DNA of 5,883 nt, taken from contig JAUVDU010000122.1 of NCBI GenBank assembly GCA_030595135.1, forward strand, positions 1-5,883. The letters are read 5' to 3'. Position 1 is the first letter of the stretch, and the number at the start of each line of letters is the position of its first letter. A program made the translations under genes and the position numbers. The notes beneath the pieces were generated by a model that was given only the letters and a program-made list of their open reading frames with translations, was not told the origin of the DNA and did not search any database. Positions 1-5,146 of the stretch are shown here, one piece after another. This DNA is from Deltaproteobacteria bacterium (lineage in GTDB: Bacteria; Desulfobacterota; Anaeroferrophillalia; Anaeroferrophillales; Tharpellaceae).

Positions 1-72
1 AGAGAGCTGTATTGATTGCGACCGCTACGGGATATCCTGATTCGAGTTAAATGATATGCCGGGGTGAAGGTG

Positions 73-372
73 CTACGTTTTCAGCACTTGGTCGTTGCGC
101 TCAACCATTGAGAGTTCTTTTGCCATATCGAGGGTGATGTAATACTCGATTTTGGCGGTCGTTAAGTCACTGGAATCATTGTAGAGAATTTTATCTAGCT
201 GGTAATCATCACCTTCTGTAAAATCAAACTGGCTTATTCTCCCTTGTATCCAGTGGGAAAATTGCTGTTTACTCCCCAAAAACTCATGTAATTCTCTGGC
301 GTTGACCGCGTTAACTTCTTGACTCCCGATTTCCTGTTTGCTCACTTCGACTAAATTGGTTATGCTCTTCAC
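73..372 (-). CDS. AntA/AntB-type phage antirepressor, probably truncated
   Basis: The product carries an AntA-family antirepressor domain. Visible hallmarks are the segments VNARELHEFLGSKQQFSHWI, a central FTEGDDYQ and a C-terminal YYITLDMAKELSMVERND. In phages such proteins interfere with the lysogeny repressor. AntA proteins normally continue after the ERN motif with a Lys/Gln/Arg-rich helix and often a further C-terminal domain. Here only about six unrelated residues follow before a TAG stop at 73-75, so about 99 residues remain. I chose the GTG at 370-372 because the family usually begins some 20 residues before the NARELHEFL motif. The frame is open further upstream (a TTG at 453 is possible), and no good ribosome binding site is seen for either start. 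It is convergent with whatever lies left of the window and sits downstream of tRNA-Leu, which fits a prophage remnant. The domain call is firm; functionality is doubtful. Confidence 0.7.
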   Translation of the reverse strand: MKSITNLVEVSKQEIGSQEVNAVNARELHEFLGSKQQFSHWIQGRISQFDFTEGDDYQLDKILYNDSSDLTTAKIEYYITLDMAKELSMVERNDQVLKT

Positions 373-507
373 GTGCCGAATATCCGCTTTAAAAAATCGG
401 AAGTGGAAGGCCGGACTTTCGACATTTGAAATGATGGAAGTATGCCGAACCAAGATCGGGATTGTTTTTATCTGAGTGATGGAGAGAAAAAGGAAGAAGG
501 ATTTTAA

Positions 508-531
508 ATCTTGGCACCCATCTTGGCACCC
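508..531. repeat. Two perfect tandem copies of a 12-bp unit
   Basis: The unit ATCTTGGCACCC occurs twice head to tail (508-519 and 520-531). The second copy also carries a small dyad, CTTGG/CCAAG with a 3-nt spacer, at 522-534. It lies between the antirepressor fragment and the tRNA operon terminator. The 12-bp period equals four codons, so it could be the remnant of a coding tail or a protein-binding or recombination site. Its role is unknown. Confidence 0.6.
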
Positions 532-569
532 AAGAGGAAAGTCGGCGAATCAGTGATAGCGGACACAAG

Positions 570-604
570 AAAGGGCTTATCGATAATAAACCGATAAGCC
601 CTTT
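570..604 (-). terminator. Hairpin terminator of the Gly-Cys-Leu tRNA operon
   Basis: A perfect 13-bp inverted repeat pairs 570-582 (AAAGGGCTTATCG) with 592-604 around a 9-nt loop. It begins 20 nt downstream of the tRNA-Leu CCA end. Read on the minus strand, the stem ends in CCCTTT and is followed by CTTGTG, a short, imperfect U-rich stretch. This is an acceptable but not ideal intrinsic terminator. Its position just after the last tRNA supports the assignment. Confidence 0.65.
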
Positions 605-623
605 GATTTGTTGGGTTTTCTGG

Positions 624-711
624 TGGTGCCCGGAGCCGGAATCGAACCGGCACGGGATATTATCCCGAGGGATTTTAAGTCCCTTGCGTCTACCTATTCC
701 GCCATCCGGGC
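624..711 (-). tRNA. tRNA-Leu (anticodon UAA)
   Basis: This is a complete class II tRNA. The acceptor stem pairs GCCCGGA (711 to 705) with TCCGGGC, followed by A73 and an encoded CCA at 624-626. The anticodon loop CTTAAAA places the anticodon UAA at 675-677 (plus-strand tta). A long variable arm forms a 6-bp stem (CGGGAT/ATCCCG, 653-667), as expected for leucine tRNAs. The T-arm is GCCGG-TTCGATT-CCGGC. It is last in the Gly-Cys-Leu operon, 36 nt after tRNA-Cys. A second CCA (621-623) follows the first directly. The identity A73 and the long arm make the leucine call secure. Confidence 0.97.
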
Positions 712-747
712 CTGTTTTCGGGAACCGCTTTTTGGGGGAAAGAAAAT

Positions 748-821
<74 letters not shown>

Positions 822-849
822 AAAAAAAATCAGCAGGTGATGCTGATTT
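822..849 (-). terminator. Terminator-like hairpin between tRNA-Gly and tRNA-Cys
   Basis: On the minus strand a perfect 9-bp stem (849-841 with 835-827, AAATCAGCA/TGCTGATTT) encloses the 5-nt loop TCACC. It runs into eight consecutive U residues (829-822), the last of which touches the first base of tRNA-Cys. This has the architecture of an intrinsic terminator, although the stem has only three G-C pairs. Inside a tRNA operon it could act as a partial terminator, or simply as a processing hairpin. The structure is directly visible; its activity is inferred. Confidence 0.55.
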
Positions 850-866
850 CCGTTGTTGAAAAAAGT

Positions 867-941
867 TGGAGCGGGAAACGGGATTTGAACCCGCGACTTC
901 GACCTTGGCAAGGTCGCACTCTACCACTGAGTTATTCCCGC
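867..941 (-). tRNA. tRNA-Gly (anticodon GCC)
   Basis: This is a complete 72-nt tRNA with encoded CCA (867-869). The acceptor is GCGGGAA paired to TTCCCGC with U73, the anticodon stem CGACC/GGTCG encloses loop TTGCCAA, and the anticodon GCC lies at 907-909. The T-arm contains GTTCAAAT. It is the first gene of the minus-strand operon, about 20 nt after the predicted transcription start. The same Gly-Cys-Leu order is known as glyW-cysT-leuZ in Escherichia coli, so this is an old tRNA cluster. Confidence 0.97.
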
Positions 942-964
942 GCATCAATTAATTTCGAGAGCGC

Positions 965-993
965 TTTATAAACGAGTCGAAATTAAATGTCAA
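965..993 (-). promoter_or_regulatory. Sigma-70 promoter of the Gly-Cys-Leu tRNA operon
   Basis: Read on the minus strand, a perfect -35 TTGACA (993-988) is separated by 17 nt from -10 TATAAA (970-965). The -10 is followed by a G+C-rich discriminator GCGCTCTCG, the usual mark of stable-RNA promoters under stringent control. An A/T-rich stretch immediately upstream (994-1013) could act as an UP element. The predicted start is near 958, giving a leader of under 20 nt before tRNA-Gly. From 1014 to 1130 I see no gene or clear signal. Confidence 0.88.
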
Positions 994-1130
994 CTTAAAA
1001 ATCGAAATAAAATCAGCTTATCGGTATTGCTTTTTTGTCCTTATGGGGTCGATCTTTTATGACGGTCGGATTTTTTTGCCGAGCTGGTTTGGGCGGCGCG
1101 GCAATAGTCCTTGAAGATGTTTTAACCATA

Positions 1131-1159
1131 TTGACAGTCATCCCGAAAAGGTATATAAG
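1131..1159 (+). promoter_or_regulatory. Sigma-70 promoter of tRNA-Val
   Basis: A perfect -35 TTGACA (1131-1136) is spaced 17 nt from -10 TATAAG (1154-1159, within TATATAAG). tRNA-Val starts 23 nt downstream of the -10. The promoter is divergent from that of the Gly-Cys-Leu operon, with the two -35 boxes about 137 bp apart. Confidence 0.82.
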
Positions 1160-1182
1160 CGAATCCATTACATAGTTTCTCT

Positions 1183-1257
1183 GGGCGGTTAACTCAGTGG
1201 GAGAGTGCCACCTTCACACGGTGGAAGTCACTGGTTCAAATCCAGTACCGCCTACCA
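1183..1257 (+). tRNA. tRNA-Val (anticodon CAC)
   Basis: This is a complete 72-nt tRNA with A73 and an encoded CCA (1255-1257). The D-arm is ACTC/GAGT. The anticodon stem CCACC/GGTGG (1208-1212, 1220-1224) encloses loop TTCACAC, with anticodon CAC at 1215-1217 reading GUG codons. The T-arm is ACTGG-TTCAAAT-CCAGT. The acceptor GGGCGGT pairs with ACCGCCT, so the first pair is a G1-U72 wobble where most tRNA-Val have G-C. It is a monocistronic unit with its own promoter and terminator. Confidence 0.96.
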
Positions 1258-1271
1258 GAATGATGGAATTT

Positions 1272-1307
1272 AAGGGAGCCAGTGATGGTTCCCTTTTCTT
1301 TTTTTTT
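1272..1307 (+). terminator. Intrinsic terminator of tRNA-Val
   Basis: A 9-bp stem with one G-U pair (AAGGGAGCC, 1272-1280, with GGTTCCCTT, 1287-1295) has a 6-nt loop. It is followed by a long T-rich run (1294-1307) interrupted by one C. It lies 15 nt after the tRNA and is a textbook Rho-independent terminator. It separates tRNA-Val from the following gene. Confidence 0.92.
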
Positions 1308-1365
1308 GCGGCAATATTTCGGGATTCTTTGATAGTTCATTTTGTGATTTAAGGAGCTATGGGTT

Positions 1366-2478
1366 ATGACGTCGACAGTATATATGGCGGATCTCAGAAC
1401 CAGCTTTAAAGACAATCTGTTTACTAAAATAGGTCGTCTCTTGGAGTCTGCGGGATTGGCTGAAGGAGTTAAGCCGCAATCGATGACGGCTATTAAAATT
1501 CACTTTGGCGAAGAGGGTAATGCCTCGTTTATTCGGCCCATTCTGGTGCGGCCGGTGGTTGATGCGATTCATGCTCTGAAAGGTAAGGTTTTTGTCACCG
1601 ATACTAATACTCTTTATGTCGGGTCGCGCAGTGATGCGGTCAGTCATTTGGAGACGGCCATTCGCCATGGTTTTAATTTTCCGGTACTCAATGCTCCTGT
1701 ATTGATCGCGGATGGTTTGCGCGGCAATAGTACGCGCACGGTTAAGGTCGGTTTGCGTCACTTTCAGGAAGTCAAGATTGCCGCCGAAATATTTAATGCC
1801 GATGCCATGGTGATCATGAGTCATTTTAAAGGTCATGAACTGCCGGGTTTTGGCGGGGCCTTGAAAAATTTGGGTATGGGCTGTGCCGGGCGTGAGGGTA
1901 AACTGAGTCAGCACGCCAATATCAGTCCCAAGGTGGCGCGTAAGCGTTGTGTCGGGTGTGGGCAGTGTCTCTCCTGGTGCCCGGCTCAGGCAATTAGCTT
2001 GGATGAGAAGAGCAGCAAGGCGATTATTGATAACGATGCTTGCATTGGCTGTGGAGAATGTATTGTTATCTGTCCGCAAAATGCGATCAATATTCGTTGG
2101 AATGAAACTATTCCGGTTTTTCAGGAGAAGATGATCGAGTATGCTTATGGGGCTTGTCACGGGAAGCGTGATCGGTGCTTTTTTATTAATTTTGTCTTGC
2201 AGGTGAGTCCTGCCTGTGATTGTTATGCTCATAATGATACGCCGATTGTGGCCGACATCGGGCTTTTGGCGTCACGTGATCCGGTGGCCTTGGATCAGGC
2301 ATGTGCTGATCTGGTGATCGCCGCACCGGGGCTGCCCGGCAGTGCTTTGGGCTCCGAGGTTGAGGCTGGGAGTGATAAGTTCAAGATATTATATCCTGAG
2401 GTTGATTGGCGGACGCAATTGGCTTATGCCGAAGAGATTGGCCTGGGTTCGCGCTCCTATAGTTTGGAAAAAGTATAA
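1366..2478 (+). CDS. DUF362 domain protein with two [4Fe-4S] ferredoxin motifs
   Basis: This 370-residue, probably cytoplasmic iron-sulfur protein belongs to the DUF362 family. The DUF362 core is recognised by IKIHFGEEGNASFIRP (43-58), VFVTDTNTLY (75-84) and the family-typical SHFKGHELPGFGGALKNLGM (152-171) followed by Cys173. A bacterial 2[4Fe-4S] ferredoxin module is inserted at about 190-245. Its first cluster ligands are C195, C198, C201 and C205-Pro; the second set is C226, C229, C232 and C236-Pro. Further cysteines follow (C264, C271, C284, C286). Residues 287-330 (AHNDTPIVADIG, SRDPVALDQACADL) complete the DUF362 fold. The start is supported by AAGGAG at 1351-1356, 9 nt upstream. The gene stands alone between the tRNA-Val terminator and the rpsF promoter. 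The biochemical role of the family is not established; electron transfer is a reasonable inference, mainly from anaerobes. Confidence 0.9.
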   Translation: MTSTVYMADLRTSFKDNLFTKIGRLLESAGLAEGVKPQSMTAIKIHFGEEGNASFIRPILVRPVVDAIHALKGKVFVTDTNTLYVGSRSDAVSHLETAIRHGFNFPVLNAPVLIADGLRGNSTRTVKVGLRHFQEVKIAAEIFNADAMVIMSHFKGHELPGFGGALKNLGMGCAGREGKLSQHANISPKVARKRCVGCGQCLSWCPAQAISLDEKSSKAIIDNDACIGCGECIVICPQNAINIRWNETIPVFQEKMIEYAYGACHGKRDRCFFINFVLQVSPACDCYAHNDTPIVADIGLLASRDPVALDQACADLVIAAPGLPGSALGSEVEAGSDKFKILYPEVDWRTQLAYAEEIGLGSRSYSLEKV

Positions 2479-2562
2479 ACTTTCGGTCAGGCACTATTTA
2501 GCCATCCTGTGAATTTTTTTGTGAATTTATTATAGTTTTGTTGGTGAAATTCGGAAAAATGC

Positions 2563-2591
2563 TTGCAATTTGTGGTCTATTGGTGTAGCAG
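2563..2591 (+). promoter_or_regulatory. Candidate sigma-70 promoter of the rpsF operon
   Basis: TTGCAA (2563-2568) is spaced 17 nt from TAGCAG (2586-2591), which is preceded by TG as in an extended -10. The -10 is imperfect. The site lies about 110 nt before rpsF in an A/T-rich intergenic region and is the best-spaced pair found there. It would give a leader of roughly 100 nt. Confidence 0.45.
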
Positions 2592-2616
2592 GCTCGACTT
2601 TGGTTCAAAACTTGGG

Positions 2617-2665
2617 GAGAACCTGTTTTTCCCTTAGGTTTTTGAAACTTCCTTGCTCCAGGTTT
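2617..2665 (+). promoter_or_regulatory. Possible structured 5' leader of rpsF
   Basis: The segment AACCTG (2620-2625) can pair with AGGTT at 2636-2640 (5 bp, 11-nt loop) or with CAGGTT at 2659-2664 (6 bp, plus a G-U at 2619/2665). A third small hairpin, GTTT-TTG-AAAC (2638-2648), is also possible. Such mutually exclusive pairings are typical of ribosomal protein leaders that give autogenous control. rpsF operons in many bacteria have an S6:S18-binding leader with a conserved CCG. I see no CCG here, so this is not an obvious member of that motif. This is an inference only. Confidence 0.3.
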
Positions 2666-2700
2666 GGGGCTATTTAACTCAGAAGGAGGAAATCTGAAAA

Positions 2701-3204
2701 ATGAGTGAAGTGGTAAGAAAGTATGAGTTGATCTACATCCATCCCGGCAATTTGCCGAGTGAGGATGTGGAGACGGTGGATGAGACCCTGAACGGGACTC
2801 TGGAGAAAATGGCAGGCGAACTTCTGCATCGCGAAGACTGGGGCGTAAGAGCTTTGGCCTATCCCGTGAAAAAACATGCCGAAGGGCGCTACATTCTGTT
2901 ACGTCTGGCTTGCTCAGCGGATTGTTTGAAAGAGATTGAGCGGCGTTTTAAGATTACTGAGTCGGTAATCAAATTTCTCTCTATCCGACTGGCAGATGAT
3001 TTTGTTCAGGAGGTTATTCCTGAAGAGGTTGTCGAAGAGGGTACTGAAGAGGTCGCTAAAGAGGCTTCTGAAGAGGCTCCCAAAGAGGAAAGAGTGGAAG
3101 AGGCCCGGGAAGAGGGTGAGGCTACCGTCGAAGAGGCTTCTGATGAAGTCGAGGCGGTAAGCAAGAGCGATGATGCTGAAGATAAAAACCCGGGAGAAGA
3201 ATAA
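2701..3204 (+). CDS. rpsF: 30S ribosomal protein S6 with long acidic C-terminal tail
   Basis: S6 binds 16S rRNA in the platform of the small subunit as a heterodimer with S18. Residues 7-103 form the S6 fold: [12 protein letters not shown] at the start, then [21 protein letters not shown] (47-67) and an [18 protein letters not shown] end typical of the family. From residue 104 to 167 a 64-residue extension is unusually acidic, with 24 Glu and 4 Asp against 6 Lys/Arg. The whole protein is 167 residues, against about 95-135 in most bacteria. In Escherichia coli, RimK adds glutamates to the S6 C-terminus after translation; here a Glu-rich tail is encoded directly. A strong AAGGAGG (2683-2689) lies 11 nt before the ATG. 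Its stop codon overlaps the rpsR start by one base, so the two partners are probably translationally coupled. Confidence 0.97.
   Translation: MSEVVRKYELIYIHPGNLPSEDVETVDETLNGTLEKMAGELLHREDWGVRALAYPVKKHAEGRYILLRLACSADCLKEIERRFKITESVIKFLSIRLADDFVQEVIPEEVVEEGTEEVAKEASEEAPKEERVEEAREEGEATVEEASDEVEAVSKSDDAEDKNPGEE
3022..3136 (+). repeat. Purine-rich GAAGAGG repeats coding the S6 acidic tail
   Basis: The heptamer GAAGAGG occurs seven times (starting at 3022, 3034, 3046, 3070, 3097, 3109 and 3130), with two AAAGAGG variants between. All spacings are multiples of three, often 12 nt, so each copy encodes Glu-Glu in the same frame. The pattern suggests that the tail grew by in-frame duplication or slippage. 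Confidence 0.6.
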
Positions 3205-3485
3205 TGGCTTTTGCAAGGAAAAAAACTGACGCACGTGGGGGCAGTCGGCGCCGCTCTTTTGTGACCAGAAGAAAATATTGTCGTTTTTGCGCCGACAGCT
3301 CATTGAAGATTGATTATAAGGATATTCGTCTCTTACGTTATTATATCAGTGAGAAAGGTAAAATTGTTCCGCGTCGTATCTCCGGAACTTGTTCGGCTCA
3401 TCAGCGTGAGCTGATGGTGGCGATTAAACGGGCCCGCAATATCGCCTTACTGCCTTTTTCGGTAAGTACTCCGAAACCTTATTAA
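3204..3485 (+). CDS. rpsR: 30S ribosomal protein S18, zinc-ribbon form
   Basis: S18 pairs with S6 on the 30S platform. The 93-residue product has the family core [20 protein letters not shown] (36-55), then [31 protein letters not shown]26 and C29 (CRFC) with C63 and H66 (CSAH) form a complete C-x2-C...C-x2-H zinc-ribbon set. This set is known from zinc-binding S18 forms and is lost in many bacteria, including E. coli. The basic N-terminus ([14 protein letters not shown]) is normal for rRNA contact. The start ATG overlaps the rpsF TAA (TAATG), and GGGAG at 3192-3196 inside rpsF serves as ribosome binding site. Length and start are typical. Confidence 0.98.
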   Translation: MAFARKKTDARGGSRRRSFVTRRKYCRFCADSSLKIDYKDIRLLRYYISEKGKIVPRRISGTCSAHQRELMVAIKRARNIALLPFSVSTPKPY

Positions 3486-3531
3486 GTGATGGGTGATTGT
3501 GAGTCTCTCCCGATACGGGGGTTGAAAAGTC

Positions 3532-4515
3532 GTGGTTGAGGATCAGGTTCTTTTAAGTCGAACGTTGCCGATTGCGGTGCTTGCGACAATTTTGCTCTAT
3601 CTGGGCGGAGCCATTTTCCCGGTTGTCGGGGCTCTGGTTGGTTTGGCAGCGATTGCGCCGGGTGTCTATCTTCGTTTTCAAACCTCTTTGCGCTGGCCGC
3701 CGACAGTTATGGTGCTGGCCGTTGTCGGGCTACTTTTTCTGGGGTTTCGAACCCCATCACCGGTAGCTGTTTACTTTTTTGAGTTTGGTCTCTCCACTCT
3801 GGTACTTGATGATCTTTTAAGACGTCGGCGTCCCGGGGTTGAAACCATCTTTATGGCCGCAGCCGTAACTACTTTTATGGTAGTTTTGTTAATGTTGTGG
3901 TTGAGTTATGATCAGGGGATAACGCCGGTCGTTTTGACTGAGCGTTTTCTTTCTGCCAATATCGCGGCCGTTTGTGCTATCTATGAGAATGCCGGGGTTG
4001 CAGCCTCACAGCTTGACGCTTTGCGGCAGGCTGCGGAAGAGGTTGCGGTTTGGGCTGGTTCGCTGTTTCCGACCCTGCTCTTTATCGCGTTTTTTATGGT
4101 TCAGGCCTTCGGCTTTGGCGTAGCTCAAGTGTTCTACAGCAAACGACATGGTTGTTTGCCCGAGATTTTGCGCGAGGCATCACCATTTTCCCGTTTTCAG
4201 CTTCCGGGGTTTCTGGTTTGGCCCTTGATCCTCTGTTTGGGAGGGGGGCTGTTTTTACCTTTGTCGGGTTTGCTTCGTTTTCTGTTTCTGAACGGGGCCG
4301 GCATTTTGTTGTTTGCCTATCTGCTTCAAGGATTGGCGATACTGCAGTTTGCCTTCGAAACTTTTGCCGTAGGCAGGGTTCAGAGATTTTTTGTTTTTTT
4401 CTTTTTTTTAGCGTTTCAGTTTCTTTTTGTCTTCTTTGTTTTGCTGGGGATATTCGATATCTGGTTTAATTTTAGAGAGCGAATTGTGCGTCGTCAGCAG
4501 GCCTTGAAAGAGTAG
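3532..4515 (+). CDS. DUF2232 (YybS-like) polytopic membrane protein
   Basis: This 327-residue, very hydrophobic inner-membrane protein is of unknown function. About eight membrane segments are visible, near residues 12-28, 29-46, 57-72, 76-95, 104-125, 172-197, 225-245 and 252-310 (the last stretch probably two helices). Loops are basic (DLLRRRRPG at 94-102). The sequence around 216-232 (SPFSRFQLPGFLVWPLI) fits the conserved stretch of the DUF2232 family. Family membership is also supported by position between rpsR and rplI, where DUF2232 genes are common in Deltaproteobacteria; Bacillus yybS also lies by rplI. The start is taken as GTG at 3532, preceded only by a weak G-rich site (GGGG near 3517-3521), 46 nt after rpsR. 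Three T-runs (4387-4409) encode a Phe-rich helix. I assign family and location, not function. Confidence 0.85.
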   Translation: MVEDQVLLSRTLPIAVLATILLYLGGAIFPVVGALVGLAAIAPGVYLRFQTSLRWPPTVMVLAVVGLLFLGFRTPSPVAVYFFEFGLSTLVLDDLLRRRRPGVETIFMAAAVTTFMVVLLMLWLSYDQGITPVVLTERFLSANIAAVCAIYENAGVAASQLDALRQAAEEVAVWAGSLFPTLLFIAFFMVQAFGFGVAQVFYSKRHGCLPEILREASPFSRFQLPGFLVWPLILCLGGGLFLPLSGLLRFLFLNGAGILLFAYLLQGLAILQFAFETFAVGRVQRFFVFFFFLAFQFLFVFFVLLGIFDIWFNFRERIVRRQQALKE

Positions 4516-4571
4516 TTTGCAGCATCTCTTGTAAGAAACTGTAGAAAAAATATTTATGGAGGATTTTTATT

Positions 4572-5099
4572 ATGCGAATAATTTTACAGGAGCCGGTTGA
4601 GCATCTTGGTAATATTGGCGACTTGGTGACCGTTGCCGATGGTTATGCGCGCAACTACCTTTTGCCCACCGGGCGGGCGATATTGGCCAATGAGGGCAAT
4701 ATCAATTACGTCAAACACCATCTGCGAGGTCTGGAGAAGAAGCGGATTAAACTCCAAGTCCAGGGTGAGGCTCTGCGTGATCGCTTGGCGTCTTTGAAAC
4801 TCGAATTTGAACGTAAGGTCGGTGAACAGGGCAAGCTTTTTGGCTCGGTTACGGTCATGGATGTTGCGGAAAAAATTAACGAGAGTGGTATCGAGATTGA
4901 TCGGCGCAAGATTGAACTGCCCGAAGCTATCAAGAGTGTTGGTGACTTTAAAGCTCTGGTTAAAGTGCAAATGGGTATTGTTGCAGAAATCAGCATCGTT
5001 GTCGTTGGTGATCAGGAAGAAGTTGTTCCGGCCGAAGCGACCGAGGTTGTGGCTGATTCTCCGGCAGCGGAGAGTGAAGAAGCTGAAGTTCAAGCGTAG
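4572..5099 (+). CDS. rplI: 50S ribosomal protein L9 with acidic C-terminal extension
   Basis: L9 binds 23S rRNA at the base of the L1 stalk through its N-domain and helps maintain reading frame. The N-domain (1-52) carries the L9 signature GNIGDLVTVADGYARNYLLP (13-32) followed by TGRAILAN. A long connecting helix rich in Lys/Arg and Leu (52-82) leads to the C-domain, with GKLFGSVT (87-94) and IDRRKIELPEAIKSVGDF (109-126). The end of the C-domain is divergent: the usual K-L-H-x-E-V stretch reads VKVQMGIV. A tail at 147-175 has ten acidic and no basic residues, taking the length to 175 against about 148 normally. A good GGAGG (4558-4562) lies 9 nt before the ATG. It is 56 nt downstream of the DUF2232 gene and likely in the same operon. 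Confidence 0.97.
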   Translation: MRIILQEPVEHLGNIGDLVTVADGYARNYLLPTGRAILANEGNINYVKHHLRGLEKKRIKLQVQGEALRDRLASLKLEFERKVGEQGKLFGSVTVMDVAEKINESGIEIDRRKIELPEAIKSVGDFKALVKVQMGIVAEISIVVVGDQEEVVPAEATEVVADSPAAESEEAEVQA

Positions 5100-5106
5100 C
5101 TATTTC

Positions 5107-5146
5107 CCAGTGACGGTCTGATCCTTAAAGACCGGGCCGTCACTGG
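5107..5146 (+). terminator. Perfect hairpin after rplI, possible operon end
   Basis: CCAGTGACGG (5107-5116) pairs perfectly with CCGTCACTGG (5137-5146). Alternatively, an 8-bp outer stem plus inner GGTCT/AGACC (5115-5119, 5129-5133) forms, with the other strand bulged. It starts 7 nt after the rplI stop. No U-tract follows directly (AAATCC), so it may be an mRNA 3'-end stabiliser or a poor terminator. A pyrimidine-rich stretch follows at 5190-5215. Confidence 0.5.

Noticed and set aside
3..50. Possible C-terminal end of a plus-strand gene (about 15 codons ending in TAA)
   Set aside because: The codons look plausible (RAVLIATATGYPDSS), but the stretch is too short for any assignment and other frames are not excluded.
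1308..1365. Search for a promoter of the DUF362 gene
   Set aside because: No properly spaced -35/-10 pair was found in this short gap. Expression may depend on read-through or a non-sigma-70 promoter.
1357..2232. Minus-strand frame of 291 codons
   Set aside because: Shadow of the DUF362 gene on the other strand. It has no family-like motifs and no ribosome binding site, and the plus strand clearly encodes the ferredoxin motifs.
2488..2520. Possible terminator after the DUF362 gene (CAGG/CCTG followed by a T-run)
   Set aside because: The stem has only four pairs and a large loop, too weak to call.
4050..4469. Alternative plus-strand frame of 139 codons within the DUF2232 gene
   Set aside because: Out-of-frame shadow of a hydrophobic coding region, with no ribosome binding site or recognisable family.
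4584..5121. Other frames over rplI on both strands
   Set aside because: All are shadows of the unambiguous L9 gene.
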